A stretch of 64,000 nt of DNA, taken from the NCBI RefSeq assembly GCF_006120725.1, contig NZ_SWMU01000003.1:434001-498000 (forward strand). Reading direction: 5' to 3'. Shown here in pieces: positions 29,843 to 38,363 of the stretch. The notes below the pieces were generated by a model, which worked only from the letters and a program-made list of their open reading frames with translations, was not told the origin of the DNA and made no database searches. The stretch's first letter is position 1. The number at the start of each line of letters is the position of its first letter. Position numbers and translations under genes: made by a program. This stretch comes from Mesohalobacter halotolerans (GTDB lineage: Bacteria > Bacteroidota > Bacteroidia > Flavobacteriales > Flavobacteriaceae).

Positions 29843-29950
29843 TTTAATTGGAAGAAATGATAATTTGAAATTTTGAAGATTGAAAATTCATTATAAACCA
29901 TAATTTCAAAACTAAAACCCTTGAAACTTGAAAACTTTAAACTCAGAAAA

Positions 29951-31090
29951 ATGAAAACCGATACAACCAGCTTAAATTTACCCGTAGAAAATCCTGAAGC
30001 CGAAGATTTTTTACCCATATTAGGAACCGATTTTGTTGAACTCTATGTCGGTAATGCCAAGCAAGCCGCTTATTATTACCAAACAGCTTGGGGTTTTAAA
30101 CCCATTGCCTACGCGGGACTAGAAACCGGAAAGAAAAACACCGTATCTTATGTATTGCAACAAGACAAAATCAGACTAGTATTAACCAGCCCACTCGAAC
30201 CTGGAGGCGATATTAATGCTCATATTAACAAACATGGCGACGGTGTAAAATACATCGCCCTTTGGGTCGATGACGCTACAAAAAGCTATCAAGAAACCAC
30301 TAAGAGAGGTGCTGAATCTTACGTAGAACCCTATACTATAGAAGACAGAAATGGAAAAGCCGTCATATCGGGAATTCATACTTATGGCGAGACCGTTCAT
30401 CTATTTATAGAACGCAAAGATTATCACGGACCATTTTTACCGGGATATAAAGATTGGGACAAACCTTACACCACAAAACCAACGGGAATCAAATACATCG
30501 ACCATATGGTTGGAAATGTGGGTTGGAATGAAATGAATAAGTGGTGTGAATTTTATGCTAATGTCATGGGGTTTGCACAACTGGTATCCTTTGATGATAA
30601 AGACATTTCAACAGAATATACGGCATTAATGAGCAAAGTGATGAGCAATGGCAATGGCCGAATTAAATTTCCTATCAACGAACCGGCTCATGGCAAAAAG
30701 AAATCTCAAATTGAAGAATATATTGATTTTTATAATGGCGCCGGTGTCCAGCATATTGCTGTAGCTACTGACAATATTATAGAAACCGTAACCGATTTAA
30801 GAGATCGGGGTGTGGAATTTTTGTATGTGCCCGAAACTTATTATGAAACCGTATTAGATCGCGTAGGCGAAATCGACGAAGATTTAGAACCTTTAAAAGA
30901 ACTCGGTATCTTGATAGATAGAGATGATGAAGGCTATTTGTTACAAATTTTCACTAAACCCGTATTGGATAGACCAACGATGTTTTTTGAAATTATTCAA
31001 CGTAAAGGGGCAAAATCTTTTGGAAAAGGTAACTTTAAAGCTCTTTTTGAAGCCATAGAACGCGAACAAGACCTGAGAGGAACCTTATAG
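29951..31090 (+). CDS. hpd: 4-hydroxyphenylpyruvate dioxygenase
   Basis: A 379-aa Fe(II) enzyme that turns 4-hydroxyphenylpyruvate into homogentisate, the substrate of the neighbouring hmgA product. The iron ligands are His185 (YIDHMVGN), His268 (VQHIAVATDN) and Glu347 (FFEIIQRKG); the C-terminal gating helix with SFGKGNFKALFEAIEREQ is present. The frame is open from 29921, but the family N-terminus (a short tail before DFLPILGTDFVELYVGNA) fits the ATG at 29951, and the upstream codons come from an AT-rich low-complexity tract. Its downstream gap contains the same kind of tract. Confidence 0.95.
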   Translation: MKTDTTSLNLPVENPEAEDFLPILGTDFVELYVGNAKQAAYYYQTAWGFKPIAYAGLETGKKNTVSYVLQQDKIRLVLTSPLEPGGDINAHINKHGDGVKYIALWVDDATKSYQETTKRGAESYVEPYTIEDRNGKAVISGIHTYGETVHLFIERKDYHGPFLPGYKDWDKPYTTKPTGIKYIDHMVGNVGWNEMNKWCEFYANVMGFAQLVSFDDKDISTEYTALMSKVMSNGNGRIKFPINEPAHGKKKSQIEEYIDFYNGAGVQHIAVATDNIIETVTDLRDRGVEFLYVPETYYETVLDRVGEIDEDLEPLKELGILIDRDDEGYLLQIFTKPVLDRPTMFFEIIQRKGAKSFGKGNFKALFEAIEREQDLRGTL

Positions 31091-31165
31091 TTAATTTGAT
31101 GATGTGTTAATTTGAAAATTTGATGATTTGAAAATATGGTAATTTGAAGTTTTGATAATATCGAT
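31091..31165. repeat. Low-complexity ATTTGA-type tract
   Basis: Imperfect repetition of the words ATTTGAAA, TTTGATG and AATTTGAAG directly after the hpd stop. A similar tract lies before hpd (about 29850-29945). No coding or structural signal; probably slippage-derived. Confidence 0.6.
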
Positions 31166-31225
31166 TAGAAAATTAAAATTTATTCTAAAAACCAGAGGTT
31201 TAAAAATATTAAAGACTAGTATTAG

Positions 31226-31270
31226 CTTTGCGAACATTGCGTTAACTCTGCGCCATTTGCGGTTAAATAA
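31226..31270. repeat. Degenerate CTTTGCG-type interspersed repeat
   Basis: Four spaced copies of the word TTGCG/CTGCG (CTTTGCGAA, CATTGCG, CTCTGCG, CATTTGCGG) followed by TTAAATAA. The same kind of element appears near 41326, 42501, 42621, 42687 and 43131. I recall such degenerate repeats from many flavobacterial intergenic regions; function unknown. Confidence 0.6.
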
Positions 31271-31328
31271 AATGCAACCCATTAATCATTCAGCTAAACT
31301 CAATGTAACACCTCATAAACTATAAACA

Positions 31329-31640
31329 ATGAAAAATCTCGATAACAAATCTTGGGAAAAAGCCCTAAAAAATGACCAAAACTCTGTCATTCTCGATGTG
31401 AGAACACCAGAAGAGTATGAAGAACAACGTATTCCTAACTCAAAACTGATTGACGTAAAGGATGCCCAGCAGTTTGTAGAAGAAGTTGAAAAACTCGACA
31501 AAACAAAAGCTTATTATTTATATTGTAAAGCAGGCGGAAGAAGTGCTATGGCTTGTAATATTATGGAACAAATGGGGTTTTCTGACGTATCCAACCTTGA
31601 GGGTGGCATTACCGAATGGCACGGAGAAGTTGAGGAGTAG
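31329..31640 (+). CDS. Cytoplasmic rhodanese-like domain protein
   Basis: A 103-aa single-domain rhodanese without signal peptide. The fold markers are VILDVRTPEEYEEQRIPNS (20-38), the catalytic Cys66 in the loop CKAGGRS and LEGGITEWHG at the end. The CxxGxRS loop is that of sulfurtransferases that carry a persulfide; the sulfur donor and acceptor are unknown. A second rhodanese, exported as a lipoprotein, lies about 200 nt downstream. Start ATG at 31329. Confidence 0.87.
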   Translation: MKNLDNKSWEKALKNDQNSVILDVRTPEEYEEQRIPNSKLIDVKDAQQFVEEVEKLDKTKAYYLYCKAGGRSAMACNIMEQMGFSDVSNLEGGITEWHGEVEE

Positions 31641-31648
31641 ATAGTAGA

Positions 31649-31676
31649 GGGTTGTTGGTTGTTGGTTGTTGGTTTT
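31649..31676. repeat. Heptanucleotide tandem repeat (GGTTGTT)n
   Basis: About four copies of a 7-nt unit just after the first rhodanese gene. Same type of short word repeat as between recN and fabI. No function apparent. Confidence 0.75.
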
Positions 31677-31846
31677 GGTAGTTAAAAGTTGAAAGTTATG
31701 AGATGCTTTATGTTGCAAAACAAACTGATAAATTCGCTTTGAGTGGTGAAGTGTCAAAAACATAATGGCTTTTGCATAAATTTTAGCTATAAATGGTTGA
31801 TATTTGAATTATAAAATAAACAAAGCAACAGGAAAACTATAGCAAT

Positions 31847-32236
31847 ATGAAGCATTTTAAATTTATTCTGATTTTAATTTTATTACTTAGCATTGGCTGT
31901 AAAGAGAAAGCAAAATACACTAATATCACAATGATAGGTGGTGAAGAGATGAAAACTTTGCTTAAAAATGAAGAGGTTCAATTGGTTGACGTGAGAACTG
32001 TAAAAGAGTTTAACGAAAATTATATTGAAGGCGCTGAAAATATTGTATTTGACGACAATTTTGATCAAAAGCTTAAAGGACTTCAGAAAGATAAACCAGT
32101 TATCGTTTATTGCCGGTCAGGGAGGCGAAGTGCTAAATGTGCAGATATTTTAGCTGAAAAAGGGTTTAAAAAAATCTATGACTTAAAAGGAGGAATTACA
32201 CAGTGGAAGAAAGAAGGGAATAAAATTAAAAATTAA
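31847..32236 (+). CDS. Rhodanese-like lipoprotein
   Basis: A 129-aa rhodanese domain exported as a lipoprotein: hydrophobic signal segment and lipobox LLSIGC with Cys18. The rhodanese body has LVDVRTVKEFNENYIEGAEN (46-65), catalytic Cys89 in CRSGRRS and LKGGITQWKKEG near the end. The two extra basic residues in the loop (RSGRRS) resemble periplasmic sulfurtransferases of the PspE type. The protein would face the periplasm, whereas its neighbour upstream is cytoplasmic. Start ATG at 31847. Confidence 0.87.
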   Translation: MKHFKFILILILLLSIGCKEKAKYTNITMIGGEEMKTLLKNEEVQLVDVRTVKEFNENYIEGAENIVFDDNFDQKLKGLQKDKPVIVYCRSGRRSAKCADILAEKGFKKIYDLKGGITQWKKEGNKIKN

Positions 32237-32338
32237 TTCAATTTTTAATAAATACTACATCAAGCTTTTAATGCTATATAATAATTTGTTACTTTTATCT
32301 TGACAACATATTATTTATTATAAAAGCAGATTTCAATT

Positions 32339-33877
32339 ATGCTCATCAAAGTCTATGGCAGTGCCGTTTTTGGTGTTGAAGCGACGAATATCACTGTCGA
32401 AGTCAACGTTGATTCTGGTATTGGATACCATTTAGTTGGTTTGCCTGATAATGCCATCAAAGAAAGTAGTTTTCGGATTCAGGCTGCGCTTAAAAATAAT
32501 GGCTACAAATTACCTGGCAAAAAAATTACCATCAACATGGCACCTGCAGACTTACGCAAAGAAGGGTCGGCCTATGATTTGACTTTAGCCCTCGGTATTC
32601 TTACCGCCTCATCTCAAATCAAAGCACCAAATATCAGTGAGTATATCATTATGGGCGAATTGTCCCTCGATGGAAGTTTACAGCCAATCAAAGGAGCATT
32701 ACCGATAGCTATAAAAGCTTTAGAAGATGGTTTTAAAGGTTTTATTTTGCCCAAACAAAATGCTAAAGAAGCTTCTATTGTCGATGGTCTTGAGGTTTAT
32801 GGTGTTGAGAATATCACAGAAGTTATTGATTTTTTTGACAAAGGGCAAACACTTGAACAAACCATTATTAATACGCGAGAGGAATTTTATAAAAATCTCG
32901 AACATCCTAAATTTGACTTTTCTGAAGTCAAAGGTCAAGAGTCTATAAAACGTTGCATGGAAATTGCTGCGGCAGGTGGCCATAACATTATTATGATTGG
33001 GCCGCCGGGTTCGGGTAAAACCATGTTGGCCAAACGCTTACCAAGCATTCTCCCACCAATGACCCTTCATGAAGCTCTTGAGACGACTAAAATTCACTCT
33101 GTTATTGGTAATGTAAAAGAAGAAACTGGTTTGATGGCCAACAGACCGTTTCGAAGTCCACATCACACGATAAGCGATGTGGCTTTAGTTGGTGGTGGTG
33201 CCTATCCGCAACCTGGTGAAATCTCGTTATCGCATAATGGCGTTTTATTTTTAGATGAATTACCAGAATTTAAGCGTTCGGTATTAGAAGTCATGCGTCA
33301 ACCGCTTGAAGATCGCGAAGTCACGATTTCCAGGGCTAAATTTACGGTAACATATCCATCAAGTTTTATGTTAGTCGCCAGTATGAACCCGAGTCCTGGC
33401 GGTTATTTTAACGATCCCGACGCACCTGTTACCTCATCACCAGCAGAAATGCAACGCTACCTCAGCAAAATTAGTGGTCCACTACTCGACCGTATTGACA
33501 TACACATTGAAGTCACGCCAGTGCCTTTTGATAAACTCAGCGAAGAGCGAAAAGGTGAATCCAGTGCCGAAATTAGAGCTAGAGTAACCGAAGCCCGCGA
33601 AAAACAAGCCGAACGTTTTAAAGATATCGAACACATTCACTATAACGCCCAGATGGATGTCAAACAAATCCGGATGTTTTGTGAATTGGATGAAAGTTCA
33701 AAAACTTTACTCAAAACAGCTATGGAAAAACTAAACCTGTCTGCAAGAGCCTACGACAGAATATTAAAAGTTGCTAGAACCATAGCCGATATAGAAAATC
33801 AAGACAACATTACTAGTAGTCATATCAGTGAAGCAATTCAGTACCGAAGCCTTGACCGTGATGGGTGGTTAGGTTAA
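32339..33877 (+). CDS. comM: YifB/ComM family Mg-chelatase-like AAA+ ATPase
   Basis: A 512-aa AAA+ protein of the YifB/ComM family, in naturally competent bacteria a helicase that promotes branch migration of incoming DNA. The N-terminal ChlI-like region (1-185) with VDSGIGYHLVGLPDNAIKES is followed by the AAA+ core with Walker A GPPGSGKTMLAKRLP (about 221-235), the long FRSPHHTISDVALVGGG insert, Walker B-like GVLFLDELPEF, a sensor region with ASMNPSPGG, and the C-terminal Mg_chelatase_C helices. Length is normal. A role in transformation here is inferred only; no other competence gene is in the window. Confidence 0.93.
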   Translation: MLIKVYGSAVFGVEATNITVEVNVDSGIGYHLVGLPDNAIKESSFRIQAALKNNGYKLPGKKITINMAPADLRKEGSAYDLTLALGILTASSQIKAPNISEYIIMGELSLDGSLQPIKGALPIAIKALEDGFKGFILPKQNAKEASIVDGLEVYGVENITEVIDFFDKGQTLEQTIINTREEFYKNLEHPKFDFSEVKGQESIKRCMEIAAAGGHNIIMIGPPGSGKTMLAKRLPSILPPMTLHEALETTKIHSVIGNVKEETGLMANRPFRSPHHTISDVALVGGGAYPQPGEISLSHNGVLFLDELPEFKRSVLEVMRQPLEDREVTISRAKFTVTYPSSFMLVASMNPSPGGYFNDPDAPVTSSPAEMQRYLSKISGPLLDRIDIHIEVTPVPFDKLSEERKGESSAEIRARVTEAREKQAERFKDIEHIHYNAQMDVKQIRMFCELDESSKTLLKTAMEKLNLSARAYDRILKVARTIADIENQDNITSSHISEAIQYRSLDRDGWLG

Positions 33878-34066
33878 TAAACTTCAAGTCGATAGATGCT
33901 AGTTTTTAGTGAGTAGGTATTCAATAATGGCTAGTAAATGCAATTTTATTGAAGAAATTTAGCTTAATCACCTCAATGAATTCTAGTATTTAACCAATTT
34001 CTTTGAATTCTGTTATGAACTATCTTTTCTTTTATATTGCTTAATTTTACATCACAATTTCAATAT

Positions 34067-35155
34067 ATGAAAAATATATACGTCTTATTAACAGTATTTT
34101 CCCTTTGGGCATGTCAATCCAGCCAAAAAAATGAAGACATAGTCAAACAACAAATTCAAAAAGTGAAAGTAAATTTTGAAGTTGCTTCAAAATTAATCGA
34201 ACTTCCTTTAAAGTGTTCAACTCAAGAATTCCCTAATAAATTGGGACAAGTCATTGGGGACTCTACAGATTTAAAAAGGCCACGTCAATTGCATCCGGCT
34301 TTTTATGGCTGTTTTGATTGGCACTCAGCTGTTCACGGACACTGGTCAATGGTTGAATTACTTAAACTCTATCCTGATTTAAAACAAGCCGATAGCATCA
34401 AAAATATTTTAAAATCTAATTTAAAACAAGAAAATATCGCTAAAGAAGTTGAGTATTTTCAAAAAGACATAAACCGTGGTTACGAGCGCATGTATGGTTG
34501 GGCTTGGTTGTTTAAACTCAGTCAATCGCTTTATAAATGGGACGACCCATTAGGTAAAGATTTATATCAAAACCTCAAACCTTTGACTGATGAGTTAGAG
34601 CAAAAATTTAAAATATTCATTCCAAAACTCATTTATCCCATAAGGGTTGGCGAACATACCAATACTGCTTTTGCCCTGAATCTAATGTATGAATATGCCG
34701 AAAGCCTAAATAAGACAGATTTTCAAAACCAAATCAAACAGGCGGCGATAAGATTTTATGAGAATGATCAATATTGTCCTTTATCATGGGAACCCAGCGG
34801 GTATGATTTTTTATCCCCTTGTCTTGAAGAAGCTGTGTTGATGAAAAAAATTTTAGGTCAAGACACTTACAAGACCTGGATCAAACAGTTTTTACCTCAG
34901 CTTAAATCTGATAATTTTAAGCTTGAGGTCGCAAAAGTAAGCGACAGAAGTGATGGAAAATTAGTCCATCTGGATGGGTTAAACTTCAGTCGTGCATGGA
35001 ATCTTTTTAAATTATCCAAAGTCGAAGGTTTTAGCCATCTTAAACCCATCGCTGCTAAACATTTTAATGCAGCTTATCCCAATTTAATCGGTGACAGTTA
35101 TGAAGGTGGGCATTGGTTGGCCTCATTTGCTGTTTATGCTTATCTCGCTAAATGA
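34067..35155 (+). CDS. DUF2891 domain lipoprotein
   Basis: A 362-aa protein whose signal peptide ends in a lipobox (FSLWAC). The body matches DUF2891: RPRQLHPAFYGCFDWHSAVHGHW near the start, later AYGWAW-like YGWAWLFKL, RVGEHTNTAFAL, and the C-terminal HLDGLNFSRAWNL and GGHWLASFAVYAYL. The repeated short helical hairpins suggest an alpha/alpha-barrel of the glycoside-hydrolase or lyase type, but no activity is known to me. The frame is open from 34037; the ATG at 34067 opens the lipoprotein signal. Its stop overlaps the start of the Nramp-like transporter by 4 nt (ATGA), so the two are translationally coupled. Confidence 0.85.
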   Translation: MKNIYVLLTVFSLWACQSSQKNEDIVKQQIQKVKVNFEVASKLIELPLKCSTQEFPNKLGQVIGDSTDLKRPRQLHPAFYGCFDWHSAVHGHWSMVELLKLYPDLKQADSIKNILKSNLKQENIAKEVEYFQKDINRGYERMYGWAWLFKLSQSLYKWDDPLGKDLYQNLKPLTDELEQKFKIFIPKLIYPIRVGEHTNTAFALNLMYEYAESLNKTDFQNQIKQAAIRFYENDQYCPLSWEPSGYDFLSPCLEEAVLMKKILGQDTYKTWIKQFLPQLKSDNFKLEVAKVSDRSDGKLVHLDGLNFSRAWNLFKLSKVEGFSHLKPIAAKHFNAAYPNLIGDSYEGGHWLASFAVYAYLAK

Positions 35156-36357
35156 AGTTTTTAAGAGAAATAGGACCAGCAACGCTAATAGCTGGTGCTT
35201 TTATAGGTCCTGGAACAGTGAGTGTATGCACTTTGGCAGGCATGAATCATGGCTATGCTTTAATAAGTGTGATGTTTGTATCGTTATTTATGACGATAGT
35301 TTTACAAGAGCTTTCTGCAAGATTAGCCATAACTTTTCAAAAAGATTTAATTGAACTTATTAGACACTATTTTAAAGGCCAAAAAAATCTAAAATTTGCT
35401 ATCTTCATTTTGATATTTTTAGCCATTGTATTTGGTAATATTGCTTATGAAGCTGGAAATTTAAGTGGTATCAATATTGGACTTCAAATTATGCAACAAA
35501 ATGATTTGTTTATTCATATTCTTGGTATAAAAATTAACTACGCCATACTTATCATAAGTGTTATTGCTTTTATTATTTTGCATTTAAAATCTTACCGCTA
35601 TCTTGAGAAGACTTTGATGGTTTTGGTCGGTTTGCTTAGTCTTTCTTTTGTTATTACAGCAGTTATAACCACAGAAGATTTTCAAATCATTTTTGATGGT
35701 ATGCTTTCTGCATCCTTTTCTACAAATGATGTTTTGATGGTATCGGCATTGATTGGAACAACCGTTGTTCCCTATAATTTATTTTTACACGCATCACTCG
35801 CTAAACAAAGGTGGCACAAGACTGAAGATGTCTTCAAGATGAGAGTTGACACCTATGTAGCTGTCAGTCTCGGTGTTTTAGTCTCAATTTGTATTATCAT
35901 TACTTCGGCCAATGTTCAATCTGAGGTCAATGATATCTCTTCACTAGGTTTAGCTTTAAAGCCAATATATGGCGCTTTTGCAAGTTATCTTTTGGGAATA
36001 GGTTATATTGCTGCCGGCCTTACTTCTGCGGTCACAGCGCCTTTGGCTGCAGCTTATGTCATAAATGCTTTATTTAACTATAATTATTCTTTAGAGAGTT
36101 ACGCTTTTAAGCGACTAAGTTATGCCGTGTTGTTGATTGGTTGTATAGTTGCTGCTTTAGATTTCAACCCTATTCAAGTTATTACAATCGCTCAAATCTC
36201 AAATGCTATAGTCTTGCCTATTTTAGTGTTGATAATTTTTGGATTGGCTCAAAAAATAAATCATTCAAAATCTATTTTAAACTCAGTATTACAATTACTA
36301 ATTATCATTCTAAGTGTTGGTCTTTCGCTATCATCCTTATATAAAATAGTATTTTAA
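35152..36357 (+). CDS. Nramp-family transporter, divergent in the metal-binding motifs
   Basis: A 401-aa integral membrane protein with about 11 helices in the LeuT fold. The start FLREIGPATLIAGAFIGPGT is Nramp-like, but the helix-1 DPGN metal motif reads GPGT (19-22: Asp to Gly, Asn to Thr) and the helix-6 AxxMPH motif reads TTVVPYN (203-209: Met to Val, His to Tyr). Classic Mn/Fe transporters use exactly those Asp, Asn and Met residues, so a different substrate (for example Mg2+, as in Nramp-related magnesium transporters, or something else) is likely. Coupled by a 4-nt overlap to the DUF2891 lipoprotein gene. Its stop lies 8 nt from the end of the convergent mscS-like gene. Confidence 0.85.
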   Translation: MKFLREIGPATLIAGAFIGPGTVSVCTLAGMNHGYALISVMFVSLFMTIVLQELSARLAITFQKDLIELIRHYFKGQKNLKFAIFILIFLAIVFGNIAYEAGNLSGINIGLQIMQQNDLFIHILGIKINYAILIISVIAFIILHLKSYRYLEKTLMVLVGLLSLSFVITAVITTEDFQIIFDGMLSASFSTNDVLMVSALIGTTVVPYNLFLHASLAKQRWHKTEDVFKMRVDTYVAVSLGVLVSICIIITSANVQSEVNDISSLGLALKPIYGAFASYLLGIGYIAAGLTSAVTAPLAAAYVINALFNYNYSLESYAFKRLSYAVLLIGCIVAALDFNPIQVITIAQISNAIVLPILVLIIFGLAQKINHSKSILNSVLQLLIIILSVGLSLSSLYKIVF

Positions 36358-36365
36358 TTGGTATA

Positions 36366-36872
36366 TCAATTATCCTTCATTGAAATGGATTTTTGTAAAA
36401 TCAAATTATTAGGATATGTAACTAAATCGCCTTCATCTGTTCGCAAATGAATCTGAAAAGCTTTGATATCCTCTATTGTGGCTTCAAGTGGAAAATCCTT
36501 ATCTAAAATTTTAATTTTATCCCCAATTTTAAAAGGATAATAAAAATATAATATGACACCTGCAGTTACATTACTCAAAATTGACCATATCGCAAACAAT
36601 CCTATGCCAATGATGGCAAATACAGATGAAAACACCAAAGCGACTTGATTAGGCTGAATACCCCAAATTAATAGTATGGCAAATAGCACAACGAATGTAA
36701 CTAAGGTATTGATATAACGAACTATAAGCGTTGTTCTCTGCACATTAATGTCTCTTCTTTTCGCTATACCGACAGCTGCCTTTTTAAAAATAAAGCGAAT
36801 TACAATTAAGCTTACAACAATAACTATCGTAAGGATGATTTCAGTTTGGTGTTGATTAAAAAATGTTTTCAT
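36366..36872 (-). CDS. Small MscS-type mechanosensitive channel
   Basis: A 168-aa membrane protein with two or three helices (about 10-28, 52-70, 75-108) followed by the MscS beta domain: SNVTAGVILYFYYPFKIGDKIKIL is the pore helix and the start of the beta layer, and VTYPNNLILQKSI the conserved YPN segment. It lacks the C-terminal alpha/beta vestibule of full MscS (about 286 aa). It presumably releases solutes at hypo-osmotic shock. Last gene of the pepE-ubiA-maf group, 3 nt after the lipoprotein gene. Confidence 0.85.
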   Translation of the reverse strand: MKTFFNQHQTEIILTIVIVVSLIVIRFIFKKAAVGIAKRRDINVQRTTLIVRYINTLVTFVVLFAILLIWGIQPNQVALVFSSVFAIIGIGLFAIWSILSNVTAGVILYFYYPFKIGDKIKILDKDFPLEATIEDIKAFQIHLRTDEGDLVTYPNNLILQKSISMKDN

Positions 36873-36875
36873 ACT

Positions 36876-37775
36876 TTACTTTAAATTCAAACTATCTCTT
36901 AAAAATTGATATTGATTGGCATTTTTAGTCCAATAATCAATGCGCATTGATTTATTTAAAATAGCTTCTGTCGTATCGTTCTCAATCTCTTGCCATTTTA
37001 AAATGATGTAAGGAAATTTTGAGTTTTGATAAACCTTTAATGTTCTTTTTATATGTTGATATTCCAAAATAGTCAATAACGTGTCTTTGTTTGTAACTTG
37101 ATTAATTTGAGCATCATATGCTTTGACGTCTTTATGTTGCAGTCTAAAATACGAAAAGTCTGGAATCACTTTAAGTTGACCTGTAGGAATATTTTTAGGA
37201 TTTACCCTTAATTTTGTCCAGAGCTCGTTTTCTAAAAGATTTTTATCGATTTTAAAATCTTGATCAGCCTCACCTTCAAAGTAAGAATGCAGTTTTATAT
37301 CAAATTGATTTCGATTGTTCAACTGCATGTAAGTTTGACCACACCATTCTTGGATTGTGGCCGTAACTTTTAAAGCGTGAGGTTGTGTGGTCAAAGGCGA
37401 AAATACGCTTTGCATGATGCTGTAAGGATAAATTCCGGTATTGAATTTTTTAGTGTAATTCAATTTCATCACATCCACAGTTTTAGCAGAGGCGTTGTTG
37501 GCTTTGACTTGGGTTTTGGGTAAAAAGGGTTCTTTTACAAAAATCAACACCGCCGAACCTTCACGGGCTTCACCATAGCGCATTTGTGTTAAATCATAAC
37601 TGGCGACTTCTGCTTTTCCATCAAACCAATGATTTTTGAATTGATCGCTTAAATCTAAATAAGAATAGTCTTTTTCAGATTTTGAATCTGTGTTGTTTTG
37701 AGGATTTGAATTGGTTTGGCAAGACCACAATAATATGTTAATAACAAATATTGTTAACTTCATTAAGGGTTTCAT
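36876..37775 (-). CDS. Lipoprotein of unknown function next to maf
   Basis: A 299-aa lipoprotein (lipobox LLWSC, Cys19). The body has no enzymatic motif I recognise: GKAEVASYDLTQMRYGEAREGSAVLIFV, a CGQTYMQLNNR segment and an all-beta look dominate. Homologues in flavobacteria are encoded beside maf and for that reason sometimes carry the name septum formation inhibitor Maf, which the sequence does not support. It follows maf by 6 nt and precedes the mscS-like gene by 3 nt. A second ATG (Met5, 37763) is possible as start. Confidence 0.75.
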   Translation of the reverse strand: MKPLMKLTIFVINILLWSCQTNSNPQNNTDSKSEKDYSYLDLSDQFKNHWFDGKAEVASYDLTQMRYGEAREGSAVLIFVKEPFLPKTQVKANNASAKTVDVMKLNYTKKFNTGIYPYSIMQSVFSPLTTQPHALKVTATIQEWCGQTYMQLNNRNQFDIKLHSYFEGEADQDFKIDKNLLENELWTKLRVNPKNIPTGQLKVIPDFSYFRLQHKDVKAYDAQINQVTNKDTLLTILEYQHIKRTLKVYQNSKFPYIILKWQEIENDTTEAILNKSMRIDYWTKNANQYQFLRDSLNLK

Positions 37776-37781
37776 ATCGAT

Positions 37782-38363
37782 TTATTTTTTAATAAATGCT
37801 TTTAAAGTTTTATAAAACAAATGTGTAGGCAGTCCCATGACATTAAAATAAGAGCCTTTTATTTTTGAAATACCGATCTGCCCAATCCATTCCTGAATGC
37901 CATAAGCACCCGCTTTATCGTAAGGTTTATAATTTCTAATGTAATACCAAATATCATCTTCTTCTAGTTCTTCAAAAAATACATCCGTAAAATCACTTTT
38001 TACAATTATCTTGTCTTTAGATTTTATACAAAATGCACTGATGACTTGATGCCAGGAATTTTGTAGAGACGAAATCATTTCATAGGCTTCGTTTTCATGT
38101 TCAGCTTTATTTAAAGCTCTACCCTTATGCCAAACAATGGTATCACCGGTGATGATAATATCATTTTCATTTAAATCGTCATAGGCATCAGCTTTGAGTT
38201 TCGCCAGATATTCCGGAATTTCTTCTTTATTCAAATGATTGGGAAAATCTTCGTCAACAGATTTGAGTTTTATTTCAAATGGAATATCCAAATCTTTCAA
38301 AAACTGTTGACGCCTGGGAGATCCTGACGCCAAAATAATGTTGTATTTTTCTAACTCCTTCAT
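37782..38363 (-). CDS. maf: Maf family nucleotide pyrophosphatase
   Basis: A 193-aa Maf/HAM1-superfamily enzyme that removes pyrophosphate from non-canonical or surplus nucleoside triphosphates such as dTTP, UTP or modified forms. Motifs: ILASGSPRRQQFL (10-22), the catalytic-acid segment TGDTIVWHKGRALNKA, and KAGAYGIQEWIG near the C-terminus. Length is typical. The ATG overlaps the ubiA stop by 4 nt, so translation is coupled. Confidence 0.94.
   Translation of the reverse strand: MKELEKYNIILASGSPRRQQFLKDLDIPFEIKLKSVDEDFPNHLNKEEIPEYLAKLKADAYDDLNENDIIITGDTIVWHKGRALNKAEHENEAYEMISSLQNSWHQVISAFCIKSKDKIIVKSDFTDVFFEELEEDDIWYYIRNYKPYDKAGAYGIQEWIGQIGISKIKGSYFNVMGLPTHLFYKTLKAFIKK

Noticed and set aside
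29921-29950. Ten extra N-terminal codons for hpd
   Set aside because: They come from the low-complexity tract and precede the family N-terminus; the ATG at 29951 fits better.
36876-37775. Naming this lipoprotein as a Maf septum inhibitor
   Set aside because: It has no Maf motif; the true Maf protein is its upstream neighbour at 37782-38363.
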